From Alopecurus myosuroides (Eukaryota; Streptophyta; Magnoliopsida; Poales; Poaceae): 64,000 nt of DNA. The stretch spans positions 277,099,710 through 277,163,709 of the forward strand of contig CM054062.1 of assembly GCA_028641055.1 (NCBI GenBank), read 5' to 3'. Both the position numbers and the translations under genes were made by a program. Numbering within the stretch: the stretch's first letter is position 1; every line of letters starts with the position of its first letter. The notes beneath the pieces are model-generated. The model was not told where the DNA came from. It saw only the letters and a program-made list of their open reading frames with translations, and did no database searches. Shown here piece by piece: positions 11,191-22,652 of the stretch.

Positions 11191-14100
11191 TCACTGAAAA
11201 AGGTACATTAAGAATGGAAAATTCTCTGAATTTGCCAAACGCTCTGGACAATTTCTAGCACCATGATCGATTACTTTGCACACTCTACACACTGTTGGAT
11301 GTGGTTGTTTGAGCTCCAATCCACGCTTCTTCCTCTTCTGGCTAGGCCTCCCTCTAGCACTAGTATATGGAGGATCCCTTGCAATAAATTTTTCAGCAAG
11401 GGGATCATCCTCATTCATCCTATCTTTTCCACCGACATTGCACTCTGTGCTAGGACAAGCTGCATCTTTAGCCTTCTTTCTTTTTAAAGCATCACCAGAA
11501 GCTTTCTTCATGTCAGCTAATTCTAGTTCCAGATTTCTCATGTGCTTGTATGCCACATCTTTTGCTTTGTCTGATGTGGAAGCTCCTATAACTATATTAG
11601 AGAAATCCGAGCATATGTTTCCATAGAGCAACATCCTCATATCTTTCCTCGAAAACTTTCCACTAGGCACTTGTTGAGGTTCAGTTGCCGCCGGTTCAAT
11701 ATCAGGGGGTGGTATGGACTACCTTTCGAGGATATAATGCTCTGGAATGTACCTAACAAAACCCAAATGTGACATTACTTTCCTGGTGTGGCATCACAAA
11801 AATCCATCTTTGCTGAATTTGCAGCACTGGCAGTTGTAAACTTCGTTTTCAAAATCAACTGAAACCATGTATGGCCTTCTACCATAACACCAAACAGACC
11901 CCTATATTGGAAAAACTTCATACACTCCACCTCCAATATCTCGAGTAATTTTCGCAGCTCAACTTGAAATCGAATGTACATTGGCCGGGTGTATGTTTGC
12001 AGCATGTGTTGCTCCATTGGATAATCATACCACACTCTAACAGTCTTGTCTTCACCCACAAACTCATGTGCATCTTCAGCAACATCAATTTTTTTTCCTA
12101 CAACTTCATGTATTGCTTCAATAACATGAGAAGGCTATCATGAGGATTAACGTACTTCTTCAAAACAGCATTAAAACACTCGCTTCGAGCAGTAGTTTGC
12201 AGGAAGGGGAAGAACCTATCCTTGAAATAGGTTGGGACAAATACTTCCCTCAAAGCATAGACGTCTTCGAAAACTTTCTGGTCTGCCACTCCATGATTTA
12301 GTACTAACTTAGCCCAATTCATCTCAAACCCCTCAGGTGCAAGACTAAAATCAATAACTTCATTGAAATCAAGAGGCAACTTTTCATTTTTCGCTATCAA
12401 CGGACCAAATTTTTCTTGAATTTTTTGCATGATATGCCATTGACAGTTTCTATGAACTATCATTATGAAAACCATAAGAATGGCAGTCCTCGTAGCTTCA
12501 TCCTAGTCAGTTATAATGTTCAAAGGCTGCACCCCACTGATACGTCATAAACGTATCCTTAATTTCTGATGTTCCATATTGTTTTCATGTTGTTTCCCAC
12601 ATGTTTTCCTTACACTTTATGTCACTTTTATCGATTTCCCGGGACTAACCTACTAACAAGATGCCACAGAGCCAGTTCCTGTTTTCTGTTGTTTTTAGTT
12701 TCAGAAAAGTTGTTCTGGAGATATTCTCGGAATTGGATGAGTCGAAAGCCAGAAGTCTTAGAAGTCCCGGAAGCATCCAAAAGTCCTTAAGAGCCCCGGA
12801 GGGGGGCCACAGGGTGGCGCCACCACCCCCTGGCCGCACCACCAGGTGGTGTGGGCCCCCTGGCCACCCCCCGGCATCACCATTTCGCCTATATATACTC
12901 CCCGATGCATAAACCCTAGAAGAATCGACCTTTTCCACAAAATACATCCGTAGCTCTGCCTCCGTCGCCGACAAGTTTCGGGGGACAGATCTCTGTTCTG
13001 ACACCCTGCCGGGACGGGGAAGTGCCCCCGGAACCCATCTCCATCAACTCCACCGACATCTCCATCGCCGTTGCTGTCTCCTATGATGAGGAGGGAGTAG
13101 TTCTCCCCCGAGGCTGAGGGCTCTACCGGTAGCTATGTGTTTCATCTCTCTCTCCCATGGTGTGATCTATATGTGATCGTGAGCTTTGTAATCTAGTTGA
13201 ATAAGTAGATGTTACTCTTCATCTTGTGTTACTCAAGTGGTTTTGTTATGAGATCTCCGTAAACACTTTGATCGCGGTGTAAAGGTGACAGTGTGTGCAC
13301 TGTGTGGTTTAGCATGATATTTATATCTTGTGTTGGATGACCCTATGAAATGTGGATTTTTCTTAGTACCTTCTAGGGCTCTCATAGTGACACCGTGGGG
13401 TTAACTAGACATGGGAATACAAACTTCAGGAGTGTTGTTACAGCCCTACGCAATGAAGTGGTGTTTGTTATTCGACCGGAGAGTGGTTCGGAGTAGCATA
13501 GTGAAGGGAGATATTTATGCATTCAATTATGAGATCATTGTTGAGAGTGTCCTCTAGTGAAAGTAGGATCCCTAGGCCTTGTTTCCAAGCATTGAAACAT
13601 TGTTCTCCGCCTGTTCTGCTACATGTTTGCTTGCTGCCATATTTATTTCAGATAGATTGCTATTATTACTTATAACCATCCATATTACTCGCATTTCACT
13701 ATCTCTTCGCCGAACTAGTGCACATATATACCTGGCAAGTATATTGGGTGTGTTGAGGATACAAGAGACTTCTTGTATCTTAATTGCAGGGTTGCTTGAG
13801 AGGGATATCTTTGACCTCTACCTCACTGAGTTCGATAAACCTTGGGTGATCCACTTAAGGGAAACTCGCTGTTGTTCTACAAACATCTGCACTTGGAGGC
13901 CCAACACTGTCTACAAGAATAGAAGCGTGCGTAGTATCACCCACCCATAGCTGTTAGCAATTATTCGAACAACAAAAAAAAATCTTATTTTCTCATTCCT
14001 CATGAAGCCACAGCCAAGTTGAATGGACCGGCCATATTGTTGATTCCAATAAATGGGGCGTTGGGCATCTTGTACATGTTTTTCATGTAGGTTGTATAAA

Positions 14101-15090
14101 AAGTTATGCAATCATGGTACATTTTGTACACCTCCCTAGCTGACCCATCAACCCAGAATATCATCTCAACTCTGCTTAGAGCATCAAGTTTGAACTTGTA
14201 GTAGAATTTAGGATCGTTTTTATTTAACTCTTCAAAGTAATCGAGTAGCCGAGGGACATCTTTGAACCTATCTTCTTGACCGAGCTTGGCAGTATAGTTA
14301 ATGATCTTCTTACTGTCATAAGGAACATTTTTTATGCCCCCATATAACTCTGCCATTATCTGAAGAATCCAGCCGGAGCTAAGGTTCACATCATGCAACA
14401 ACTCAATGAATTTCCTCTCTTCCCTGGGAATTTTCTTGTGAGACCTGAGACATTTCTTAAATTGGAATTTTTTATAAGCTCATGTGTATACTCCTCAACA
14501 AACTGCGTAACTACCCATTTTGCACCTACTCGCTTGACTCAGAGCTTTGCTTTGCAATCAGTTAGTTTAGTAAAAGTACGAGTTCTCTGTTTTACAGGAG
14601 TTTGTTCTTGTTCAATATGTTTCCAAACTTTGTTGCAAACATACACAACCTTGTCCTTTTCCTTGTCAATAGCTGAGTTCCTGGATGAGAAGATCTTCAC
14701 TGAAAATCCAACAAATTTTGCATACATGTTGTAGTGACGTTGAGCATCCTTGTGGGATTCAAATTTCATGCCAAGAAAAGGTGTTTTTGGAACAAAACCC
14801 TCAACCCCTTCAGGTGTTGACTGAACTTTTTCGTTGTTGCAACTGCCCTCGGTTGAAACACTCACTCATGTAGTTATGCGTGACCCGACTGTAGGTCCAA
14901 TGCCAGAATTTACATTCACACCATCTTCACTAGCATGATCACTAGTAGAAGCACCCGTAGTTCCATGCCCACCTGTCGAAGTTTCCATATTTGAATGGCC
15001 AATAGAAGAGGCACCAAATTCCTGATAACCTGCATCATTATCTTGGTATAAAGGCTGGTTCAGGTCGATACCACCAAACCAATCCATCAT
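11191..15090 (-). pseudogene. FAR1/MURA-type MULE transposase, broken and interrupted
   Basis: Reading on the minus strand from 15090 there is an acidic N-terminus (MMDWFGGIDLNQPLYQDN). Then comes the FAR1 DNA-binding domain at 14865-14539 (FLGMKFESHKDAQRHYNMYA...), separated from the N-terminus by a single in-frame TGA at 14866. The MULE transposase region follows at 14401-14000 (FWVDGSAREVYKMYHDC...APFIGINN) and 12537-12098 (HRNCQWHIMQKIQEKFGPL; FPFLQTTARSECFNAVLKKY). A SWIM zinc finger lies around 11830-11770 (CQCCKF...CHTRKVM). A C-terminal zinc knuckle (CRVCKVIDHGARNCPER) lies near 11260. The frame is broken by stops and frameshifts (for example a TAG where the ITDQD-type motif normally has Gln, near 12510) and by the LTR at 12538-13939. 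FAR1-family proteins derive from Mutator transposases. This one sits in a MULE beside a Ulp1 gene, so it is read as the element's own transposase rather than a host phytochrome-signalling factor. Confidence 0.75.
12538..13939. mobile_element. Solo LTR inserted in the transposase pseudogene
   Basis: The 1402-bp segment starts TGATACGTC (12538) and ends GTAGTATCA (13939). It is flanked on both sides by CCCAC (12533-12537 and 13940-13944), a perfect 5-bp target-site duplication. Removing it with one CCCAC restores the transposase frame (AMGGVQPLNIITD in minus-strand translation), which proves the boundaries. A TATATATA box lies at 12890-12897 in + orientation, so the LTR most likely points to the right. 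There is no internal domain or second LTR, hence solo LTR. The sequence resembles Triticeae Athila-clade LTRs from memory; the family is not assigned. Confidence 0.85.
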
Positions 15091-15559
15091 GGATGAAACT
15101 GCAAAAGGGAAAACGACACATTCAAAATCTTCTCTTTTTACAGTTTAAGCATTTTTTTTGCTAGATCTAATCATGGAAAGATGAAAACAGTTTAATCGCG
15201 GCGAATAGTAATTCCACAAATATAATTTTTTTATTTTCTTGTTTTACATTTCATTTTTACTATACCTTTTTTTCCCGAGAAACACAACACACACCAAGAC
15301 ATCCACATATTTTTTTTTACATTTGTTCTTCATGGGTCACACGCACGATTCAAATTATTCACTCCTGACATTTTATTGGTTTTTTGCTGCACTCTACAAA
15401 TACAACTAGGAGCTAAAATCTAAATCAAACAGTTTAAATTTCTACTACTCCATTTCACATTGTTCTTTGTCTTCACTGCAATTTTTTACATCAGCTAATG
15501 AAACAACTTTTTATGCACTTTGTCTTTGTCTTACTGCATTTTTACATCAGCTGATAAAA

Positions 15560-15750
15560 ATGAAAATCTATACAGGTGTCAACTGCAAAACTGTCAAATG
15601 TAAAACTGACAGATGTAAATCTATACAAGTGTTAAATGGAACATCTGCCACGTGAAAATTTCAGAAAAAAAACAACTGTCAAAATGTAAAACTGATGACA
15701 CTTGTATAACTGACAAATGTAAAACCGACAAATGTAAAATTGCAGAACAA
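15560..15750. repeat. Clustered CTGACAAATGTAAAA-like repeats
   Basis: The motif AAATGTAAAACTGACA and variants recur at least five times (around 15595, 15610, 15688, 15715 and 15732), with the reverse form TTTTTACATCAGCT at about 15487 and 15540. Short subterminal repeats of this sort commonly bind the transposase in plant DNA transposons; that role is inferred here. Confidence 0.6.
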
Positions 15751-16143
15751 TGTTCTATATAGCACAACGAAATTCAATGTCCCCCTTAATTTAGTGTTAG
15801 TTCCAAAAAAAATACATCTAGACAAGTGACATATCAGCTTCTTCACTTGTTTGTTTCACAAAATTACATATAACAGTGCCCCACAAGGCTTTGGTTGAGC
15901 TTAGCAAAATACAATGCCCTCCTTTTCTACCTATCCTATTAACTGCATAGTTTTTCTAACTACAGTTGTAACAGATCTCAGGCTCTTCATCTTTTTGTTC
16001 CACGATTTCTTTTACAATGGAAAATCACAGTGGATCACAGGCAGAGAAAAACGAACTGATGGCTGATTTTTTACATTGCAGGCAACTTTTCACGGTAGAG
16101 ATTCTCTCACAAAGCAGCAAAGATATGAAGGGGGTAAAAATCA

Positions 16144-16181
16144 CTGCATCTTCTTCACGTACCTGCATCTTCTTCACGTAC
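16144..16181. repeat. 19-bp perfect tandem duplication
   Basis: CTGCATCTTCTTCACGTAC occurs twice head-to-tail (16144-16162 and 16163-16181). Confidence 0.9.
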
Positions 16182-16500
16182 CTGATCCACGAGTCTACAA
16201 AACTTGTTGTTGCCACCGATGTAAAATTGATTTTTTTCACTGCCTCATGTAAATTTCATGAACACAGCGGGGGTTCTCCTTTTTTGTTTTGAATTGGGAA
16301 TATAAAACTGGTCTAGATCTAGAGCATGGCCAAATGACCATGGCCCTAGAGAAGAAACGGGGAAGGAGAAATAGACGAACGCTTTTTCTGTTGTCGTGCT
16401 TTTGGCTGCTTTTTTCGTGGTGATTTTGGTGGTTGAGGGCGATCTCATGTAGTAGTTGGGATGTGGTCCCAGTTCTATTTTTACATCCCGCGCCTATTGC

Positions 16501-17253
16501 CCGTTTACGCGCGCGTCAGCCGTGCCTTTCCTCGCGACATCGTTCTCTTTCCAGAAAAGGAAAGTTTTGACCGACCTCGGTTTAAAGACCATGGAATAGA
16601 CACGTCCTTTTTGTAATTGTGCTTGATTTGACGAGTGGAGATTTTGTGCACTAGTCACCAGTGCTCCTGCCTGATTAAAAAATACGAAAAAACATTTTAA
16701 GTTTTATAAAATTCTGTAAAAAAATCTGAACATAGATATTGGTGTATTCTGTACACATAAATTTTATATCCAGATAAAAAATATTATAGGCTACACAAAA
16801 ATGACAAAAGTGTAGATCTGGTTATGCCTATTTTCAAATATCTAGATTTTAGTATTTTATCAGTTTTGTGTTGCTCAGACTAGTTTGTATTTAGATATGA
16901 AAATGTTCACGTTTGTAGGAAACACCGATACCTACATCCCAATATTTTTTGAGATTTAAAAAAATATATAATTTTTAGTTTTTTTGAACAGACACAAAAA
17001 CACTTCCCGTTGGTTTATATTGTTTTTTTTTTCTTTCACCAAGCCAGGATTGTGCTGCAGCCAAAGCTGAAGTTTATGGGCGACGATAGTGGCAACGGGT
17101 AGCCCACGTAGCGTGCACAAGCACCGGGCACGAGTCCGAAAATGATTTGCTCCTGCTTCCTGGCCGCATCCCCTTCCTCCCCTCGCCCGAGTCGTGGCAG
17201 CCCCCAAAACCGCAGTCTCCCCGCCGCTAGCCGTTCGAGCTCTCTCCCCCAAA
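16501..17253. other. Upstream region of the lumen-protein gene
   Basis: The sequence is AT-rich from 16670 to 17035 with no coding frame, then GC-rich 5' UTR-like sequence from about 17060. A long minus-strand open frame over 16956-17585 is a composition shadow. No clear TATA box was fixed. The stretch at 16680-16990 looks like a small unidentified repeat. Confidence 0.4.
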
Positions 17254-18920
17254 ATGTCTTCCGCCTCGCTCCTCCCGGCCACCTCCGCCGGAGCACAGCT
17301 CGGCCCTTCCCTAGCTCCAACCCTCCGCCGCCGACGATGCTGCCGCGTCACAGCCGCCTCCACCTTGCCGTCGTCGGACGGCCTCGGCCTCGGCCGCCGT
17401 GCAGTTTCCCTTGCTGGCGTCGCCGCTTGGGTCGCCACTGCCACCGACCGTAAGTTCAATTGTACTACTAGGATGCTATCTACGCTTGTCCGTTTTGGGC
17501 TAGCTGCCTGCTCCGTGTGCGTGTGAGTGACCAATTTTTCTCGTGCCATGGTTGTTGCAGGGGCAGAAGCCAGTCCGTTCGACAACTACGTCAAGAGGTA
17601 CTGCTGTCTAATCTGTGTCTAGCATTAGATTTACAGCATTTGCGTCCCAGCGTTTGGTTTGCATTGACGCCGACACGTATTTGCTCCGTGCTGAACCTTG
17701 AAATGGCACTGCCAGGAAGAAGCTGGAGCCACTGGAGTCGTATGTCCCGGCTGTACTGTTGACGCAAGACCAGTTCAGGGATCTGGGTGAGGCTGATTTT
17801 CAAATGACAAGCTTGATTGATACCAGAATTGACTTATTATTGTCTGCTCTGTTGTGGCAAAACATGTGCAAGACAGTACCAGATGTTGCTCACTATTATA
17901 CTGCAATGCACAAGTTCAGTTAATGACCTGTTTGCACAACCATAACCAGGTTACCTATCAGAATTCAGAATACTGCATGTTTTGGATATTCTGCAATCTA
18001 CCCTTCCATTAGTGCAAAAGGCATGTTGAAACTTGCAAGCAGACTGTTCAATAGTTCCCGCTAAAATAAACGCAATCATCATCATTATGGCTAAACAAGT
18101 TCATTTATGCATTTGCCAGATTCCTCCATAAATAAATATGTTATGTTATGGCAACCTGTACCATAGATATAGATTGACCTTTATATGCTTCATTACAGAG
18201 AAATCCTTAGAATTTGAGAAACCAAAGTATGATGAGAGCAGATCATTACTTCGTTCAGGCCCAGCATCCTCTCTGCGTATCAATATTCGAGCAGTAAGTT
18301 ACTCTTCTGATCACTAGCCATTTAGGTTCCTCTCTTTGTTCCAGGCTATAGCATGCTAGGATAACCATGTTTCAGGATACACTTACTTGATTTCAGATTA
18401 TCATACTGAAATGATGTTAGTGCAGGTGGCACAATATGCATCCAGTAATGGCCAAGGGAAAGCTGCCTCTGATGCTGTGGATGAATGCTTACGGTACATG
18501 ATGGTCTTTTTTGTATAAGTCTACGACTTGTTTGGATAATGAGCTAGTAGCTTATCGAGTGTAATGCATGTTGTTTCCTAGAGCATTGGAAGATCTCGAC
18601 TCACTGCTACTAAAGGCAACACGGAAAGACACATCAGCATCTGTTGAAACCATGAGGAGCAAAATCGCCGTTGCCCTTCTAGCATTAGACAAGTACTATG
18701 AATTCAAAGACTTCTGTTCAAATTCAGATCAAAAGGAATCATCACTCGATTTTCACTCTGTTTCTGTCTTTTCAGCCTCCTGCAAACCGTGCCGTCAGCA
18801 GTTATGGATAAAGGGAAGGCAATTGCTGATGCATACAGAACCCCTTCGGATGGTTATTATGAAGAGGGCAATGGTGCAGGGCTTGATCCCAGTTTGAAAA
18901 AACTGCAGGACATTCTTTAA
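17254..18920 (+). CDS. Chloroplast thylakoid-lumen protein with Tat-type transit peptide (seven exons)
   Basis: Hand-built CDS: 17254-17449, 17561-17597, 17716-17786, 18199-18293, 18426-18493, 18582-18692, 18776-18920. It totals 723 nt and 240 residues, with GT/AG at every junction and phase kept throughout. The start is the ATG at 17254; a GTG-opened extension upstream is not a plausible plant start. Residues 1-47 are Ser/Ala/Arg-rich with few acids, as in a stromal transit peptide. They are followed by the twin Arg at 48-49, a hydrophobic stretch at about 51-62 and AEA at 67-69, a typical Tat lumen-targeting signal. The mature part, about 171 residues from SPFDNYVKRKKLEPLESYV, is rich in charged helices (LEDLDSLLLKA, TMRSKIAVALLALD) and ends DPSLKKLQDIL. 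It resembles from memory the small lumenal proteins of the thylakoid lumenal 16.5 kDa/MPH2 kind that support photosystem II. That assignment is tentative; lumen targeting is better supported. No internal stop: probably functional. Confidence 0.8.
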
Positions 18921-19092
18921 TGCTAAATCTTGTTGAGATTAACACCTCTTGCTCTGTTAAGTTGCGTCTGTATCATTATATTGCAGAGTGGAACTAAGAA
19001 GTTAGTAGCAGAGCACTTACCTGTCACGGTACTTCCTCAGAGTTTTTCTTTCACTGTAGTAAATAGTAGTGATAAAATAGTACAAGCGTAAC
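18921..19092. other. 3' UTR-like sequence
   Basis: Follows the TAA stop of the lumen-protein gene with no further coding frame. The polyadenylation site was not determined. Confidence 0.4.
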
Positions 19093-19471
19093 TGTACATT
19101 TATTCATCGGAACAATGTCGTCAATGTTGTATGTGTGACTTTCTTGCAAAAAGGGAGTTTTGAGCATAATCCTAGATCTGGAAACTGTAGGCTCCTAGTC
19201 TGAAACCATCATCCAAATATTGATGTAGAGATGACACTGCACAACAGTTTACTAGTTATCTGCATCAATGTCTTACAGTAGAAGTGTCGCTGTACATTAT
19301 TCATCGGAACACTGTCGTCAATGTTTTATAGGTGACTGTCTTCCAAAAAATGAAGTTTTGAGCATAATCCTAGATCTAGAAAACTATGTAGACTCCTAGT
19401 CTGAAACCATCATCAAAATATTGATCTACAGATGACACTGCATAACAGTTAAGTAGTTATCTGCATCCATT
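19093..19471. repeat. Tandem duplication of about 180 bp
   Basis: 19093-19270 and 19291-19471 are diverged copies: both run from GTACATT..ATTCATCGGAAC through TTTTGAGCATAATCCTAGATCT and CTCCTAGTCTGAAACCATCATC to GTAGTTATCTGCAT or a close variant. They lie directly downstream of the lumen-protein gene. Confidence 0.85.
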
Positions 19472-19984
19472 GTAACTTGAATTGCAAATTCCAAGCATCG
19501 GGATTGTATTAATCAAATATGAGTGTCATTATAATCCCTTAGAAGGGAATCCAAAATAACATCTGGCCCAGACCCAAACCATACACCAGTATAGTTATTC
19601 AGTCTATACCGTATTTAGCTAATTCATGGCTTGCATTGTTCTGCGATCGCGGCACTTTAGAGATGCCTGATATGCGACCTGATGATAGTAGGCTCTTTAT
19701 TTCCGCTAGGAGGGGAGATATTTACTCACGAGCATTTGCACAATTCAGAGCTGTCAGTTTCAACTTCAATCTGCTCTTGACACCACTCTATGGCACATAG
19801 CTGTCCCCTCCATGAACAAACAGAATTACGCTTCCAGAGCTGAGCCGCGCCCCCCAGATAATTCGCCATACCCTTTTATTTCTAACATGTGTCTCACTTG
19901 AAGCCATAATGCTTTGCTCCTGTTACGATAAAGAGAGGCCAGTTTATACGCACTTCACACCGGTGATGTTTTAATTTTCAGTAT
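19472..19984. other. Intergenic gap
   Basis: No coding frame, repeat or regulatory element could be supported here. Confidence 0.4.
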
Positions 19985-20436
19985 TACCTCCACATCAGTT
20001 GGAGGGAAGCTCTTCTTGACAATATCTTCCTTACAAACACCATTCTCATCAATTAGGCTTGAGGCCCGAGTTAGCCTTGATTGTTGACGGTGCCCAAATG
20101 GTTTAAGATGAAAATCTCGTGGTATCCAATTGTCACGCCAAATGCTTTCTGACCTTCAATTGTCAATTCTCCAGATGAGCCCCTTTTCGAGTAACTCAAG
20201 CCATATGTCAATGTAGAGGACGGGTTCCACACCGTATCAACAATATTCCCCTAGGAATAGTACTTTGCTTTGAGAACACGGGCGCACAAGCTATCTGGTC
20301 GTTGGATCAAACACCAAGCTTGGCAAGCCAATAATGCTTGACTGGACATACTCATTGTTAAACATATTTTTGTAGTCCAAACCGTATACGCATAGGAGGT
20401 ATGGAGTGGTACTCCTACGTCTCCTTGTACTGCCAC
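19985..20436 (-). pseudogene. LINE (non-LTR) reverse transcriptase fragment
   Basis: On the minus strand a fragment reads ALLACQAWCLIQRPDSLCARVLKAKYYS (given here as two overlapping motifs: ALLACQAWCLIQRPDS and PDSLCARVLKAKYYS). After frameshifts, WRIDN..SESIWRDNWIPRDFHLKPFG follows. This is the conserved C-terminal block of plant LINE polyproteins downstream of the reverse transcriptase, leading into the zinc-binding region. Stops at about 20250 and 20180 and frame changes show decay. Both ends are truncated. Confidence 0.65.
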
Positions 20437-20487
20437 CGATAGGCCAACGCAAGCCCTAATGGGTCATCGTTTCCCTTACGTTCGACA

Positions 20488-20760
20488 TGGTATCATAGCT
20501 CCTCCTTCCATGACCTAGCTACCGGAAATTGACCTACACACAAAAACCTAGAAAACCACAAGCTCGTCCCCCTCCATACCGTGCGCCATGGCCAGCTCTT
20601 CGTCGGCTTTGTCCCTGGCTGTGACCGTTGGCTCTCCCCCGACTCAACTCCTCACACAGAAGAATTTCCTCGGGTGGAAGACCCTCATGATGCCTGCTCT
20701 GCGTGGTGCCCGTGTTCTTGCGCTTGTCGAGGGCAAGGAGGTTGCGCCAGTAGAAAACAT
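20488..20760 (+). pseudogene. Copia gag N-terminal fragment with primer-binding site
   Basis: TGGTATCATAGCT at 20488-20500 matches the plant copia primer-binding site (complement of initiator Met tRNA) with one mismatch. About 90 bp downstream, an ATG at 20588 opens MASSSSALSLAVTV and reaches FLGWKTLMMPALRGARVLAL, the characteristic opening of copia gag. Similarity stops at about 20760, where reverse-oriented gypsy sequence begins. The upstream LTR is not recognisable. Confidence 0.65.
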
Positions 20761-22649
20761 GACATACCAAAGTCTAAGCACACAATTAAAATAACATCTA
20801 ACATGACATGCCAAAGCCTAAGTCACGGTTAAATCAAGCTTCCTATTGCACCACTATAAGTATGAAATATTTTACTCTTCTCCAACACCAATCAACTTAT
20901 TTGAAACAACTCTCAAACGAAATAATCATCAAAGACCGGAGAGCTAATCATATATAACTGAGGCAAACAAACAAACTCTGAACAAAAATCGAGTGAAAAA
21001 CAAGAGCTAGACACAGTACTAGCAAAAACTGAACACCCACAGAGCAATAAGAGTGAAAACTAGAGTGCTCTAGGCAATGAAAACAGAGCGTGTTTCTCTC
21101 CAAAATAAAATATGTTAGGATACAACCATAAACTACAGCAAAGAAAACGAAACAAAATTAAAAGCAAATAAAATGACGCTCAAAAATACACATATCATGT
21201 GAAGCAATACAAATATAGTGTTTTGAAAGAAATCTGATATTTTTGTTGACGAAGAAGAGGTTGCCTTGGGAATCCTCATGCTTTGACGCTTGTACTTTTT
21301 GGATATGTCTTGCGGTGACATGGGCATCCCCACGCTTGAGATTTTTTCCATCCTTCATCTCATCATATCATTCTTCTCTCACTACACTTGAAAACTTCCT
21401 CCACCTAAAACTTCTCACAATCTTCATTAGCAATGTTAGTGCATCAAAACAATATATCCACTTGGTTCATTTTTAACACAAGTCTAACACTCAATTTAAA
21501 ACCTATTGTCACAAAAATTTTAAGCCCCCCTCCCCCGCGAAAGATTCTCAAAAGAAAAATATTAAGAGGCAAGTGCAAATATCGGCAGAAATCTGTCAAA
21601 GCAGAACAACTGGTAAAGATGAATTTTTTCGAAAATATTGTGTTGCTCAAATAAAAAAGTGCTAAACTGACGAAAGTTAGATAACAACCTGGGGCATGTG
21701 TCTATTTGTTTTCAAAGCAATCCGACGTTCTGGCTGAGAGAAATAATGTGTTTGTAGCAGCACAGAAATCTGTTTCAGGACAGTAACTTCCCCAAATCGC
21801 ACTACCTCTCTATTAGAGGTTACTCTTGGCACAAAAATGAAATAAAAAGTATAAGTAGCGGTTGTTACATAGGCAACAACTTCCATGACACAAAAAGAAC
21901 AAACTAAAACAGAAGAAAACAAAGGAAAACAAAGTGGGTTGCCTCCCACAAGCGATTTTCTTTAACGCCTTTTAGCTAGGCATGGAGAATAAACCAAATA
22001 TTATCAAGTTTCTTATCATCAAGATCGTCAAAATTTTCTTCAATAGCCCCCTCAACAATTATAATTCTTCTAGCAACATTTTGCATAACACGGTAAATTT
22101 TATTCACTTGATTGGCTATCTTATTATCTCTCTCCTTCTATTTTTGAATATACTTCTCTATAGCACCTAACCTTTCTAACATGTGTTCTGTAGAAATATC
22201 AGTTTTATTCTCTTTGCAAGGGGTGTTTCCTACTAAACTTCTAATAGTCTTATAAGCCCTCCTGTTAAAGTGTCGAGAATAAACCTATACCACATGGTGA
22301 CACCAACATAGACGTTCCTAAGCGGATCTTGGTAGTATGCTTTTTAGTGGAATTATTTTGAGCATCATTATTTCTATACCAAGCATCTTTTAAACTTTTC
22401 CCACCTTTTTGTTTGAAGGTGATGACCTCAGCATCAGGAGACATAACAAAAGGAGTCGAGCTAGACATACTAACAAAATAAACTAACAACCCAAATAAAA
22501 GACTAGAAACTAGAGAACTAATTTTTTGGGGGGTTTTGATAAAGAGAAAATAAAACTAAACTAAATTAAACTAAGCAAGAACAAAAAAAGAAAGAGAGTG
22601 GAAGTGTGAGCCTCCCCTTGCATCAAACTATAAGTCTCCGGCAACGGCG
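20761..22649 (-). mobile_element. Internal region of a reverse-oriented gypsy element, copy 1
   Basis: 20780-21700 is closely repeated at 28740-29690: AACATGACATGCCAAAGCC, CACCACTATAAG, and GGGCATCCCCAAGC variants. The remainder contains the GGTTGCCTCCCACAAGCGAT block (about 21938), seen from memory at this position in Triticeae Athila-clade elements read backwards, and ends at a primer-binding site. No coding frame is supported, suggesting a non-autonomous element. The polypurine-tract side and 3' LTR are missing; the left edge abuts the copia fragment. Confidence 0.6.
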
Positions 22650-22652
22650 TCA
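22633..22652 (-). promoter_or_regulatory. Primer-binding site, tRNA-Asp type
   Basis: On the minus strand the sequence TGACGCCGTTGCCGGAGA closely matches TGGCGCCGTTGCCGGGGA, the tRNA-Asp complementary site of Athila-type elements (two differences). It lies directly beside the LTR at 22650-24132 and fixes the element's orientation as minus. Confidence 0.6.

Larger units (their letters stand above)
15091..16500. mobile_element. Non-coding terminal region of the MULE
   Basis: No coding frame is supported. The region is full of short TGTAAA / TTTACAT words in both orientations, ending near an inverted pair GGGATGT (16458-16464) and ACATCCC (16483-16489). Sequence composition becomes GC-rich after about 16490. 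It is read as the subterminal region beyond the 5' end of the transposase gene. The exact terminal inverted repeat and target duplication were not found. Confidence 0.4.

Noticed and set aside
11191..15090. Host FAR1/FHY3 light-signalling gene
   Set aside because: Frame is broken, adjacent to a Ulp1 pseudogene and subterminal repeats; more likely the MULE's own transposase.
16956..17585. 209-codon minus-strand open frame
   Set aside because: Antisense to exon 1 of the lumen-protein gene and its 5' flank; no domain, low-complexity Arg/Ala runs.
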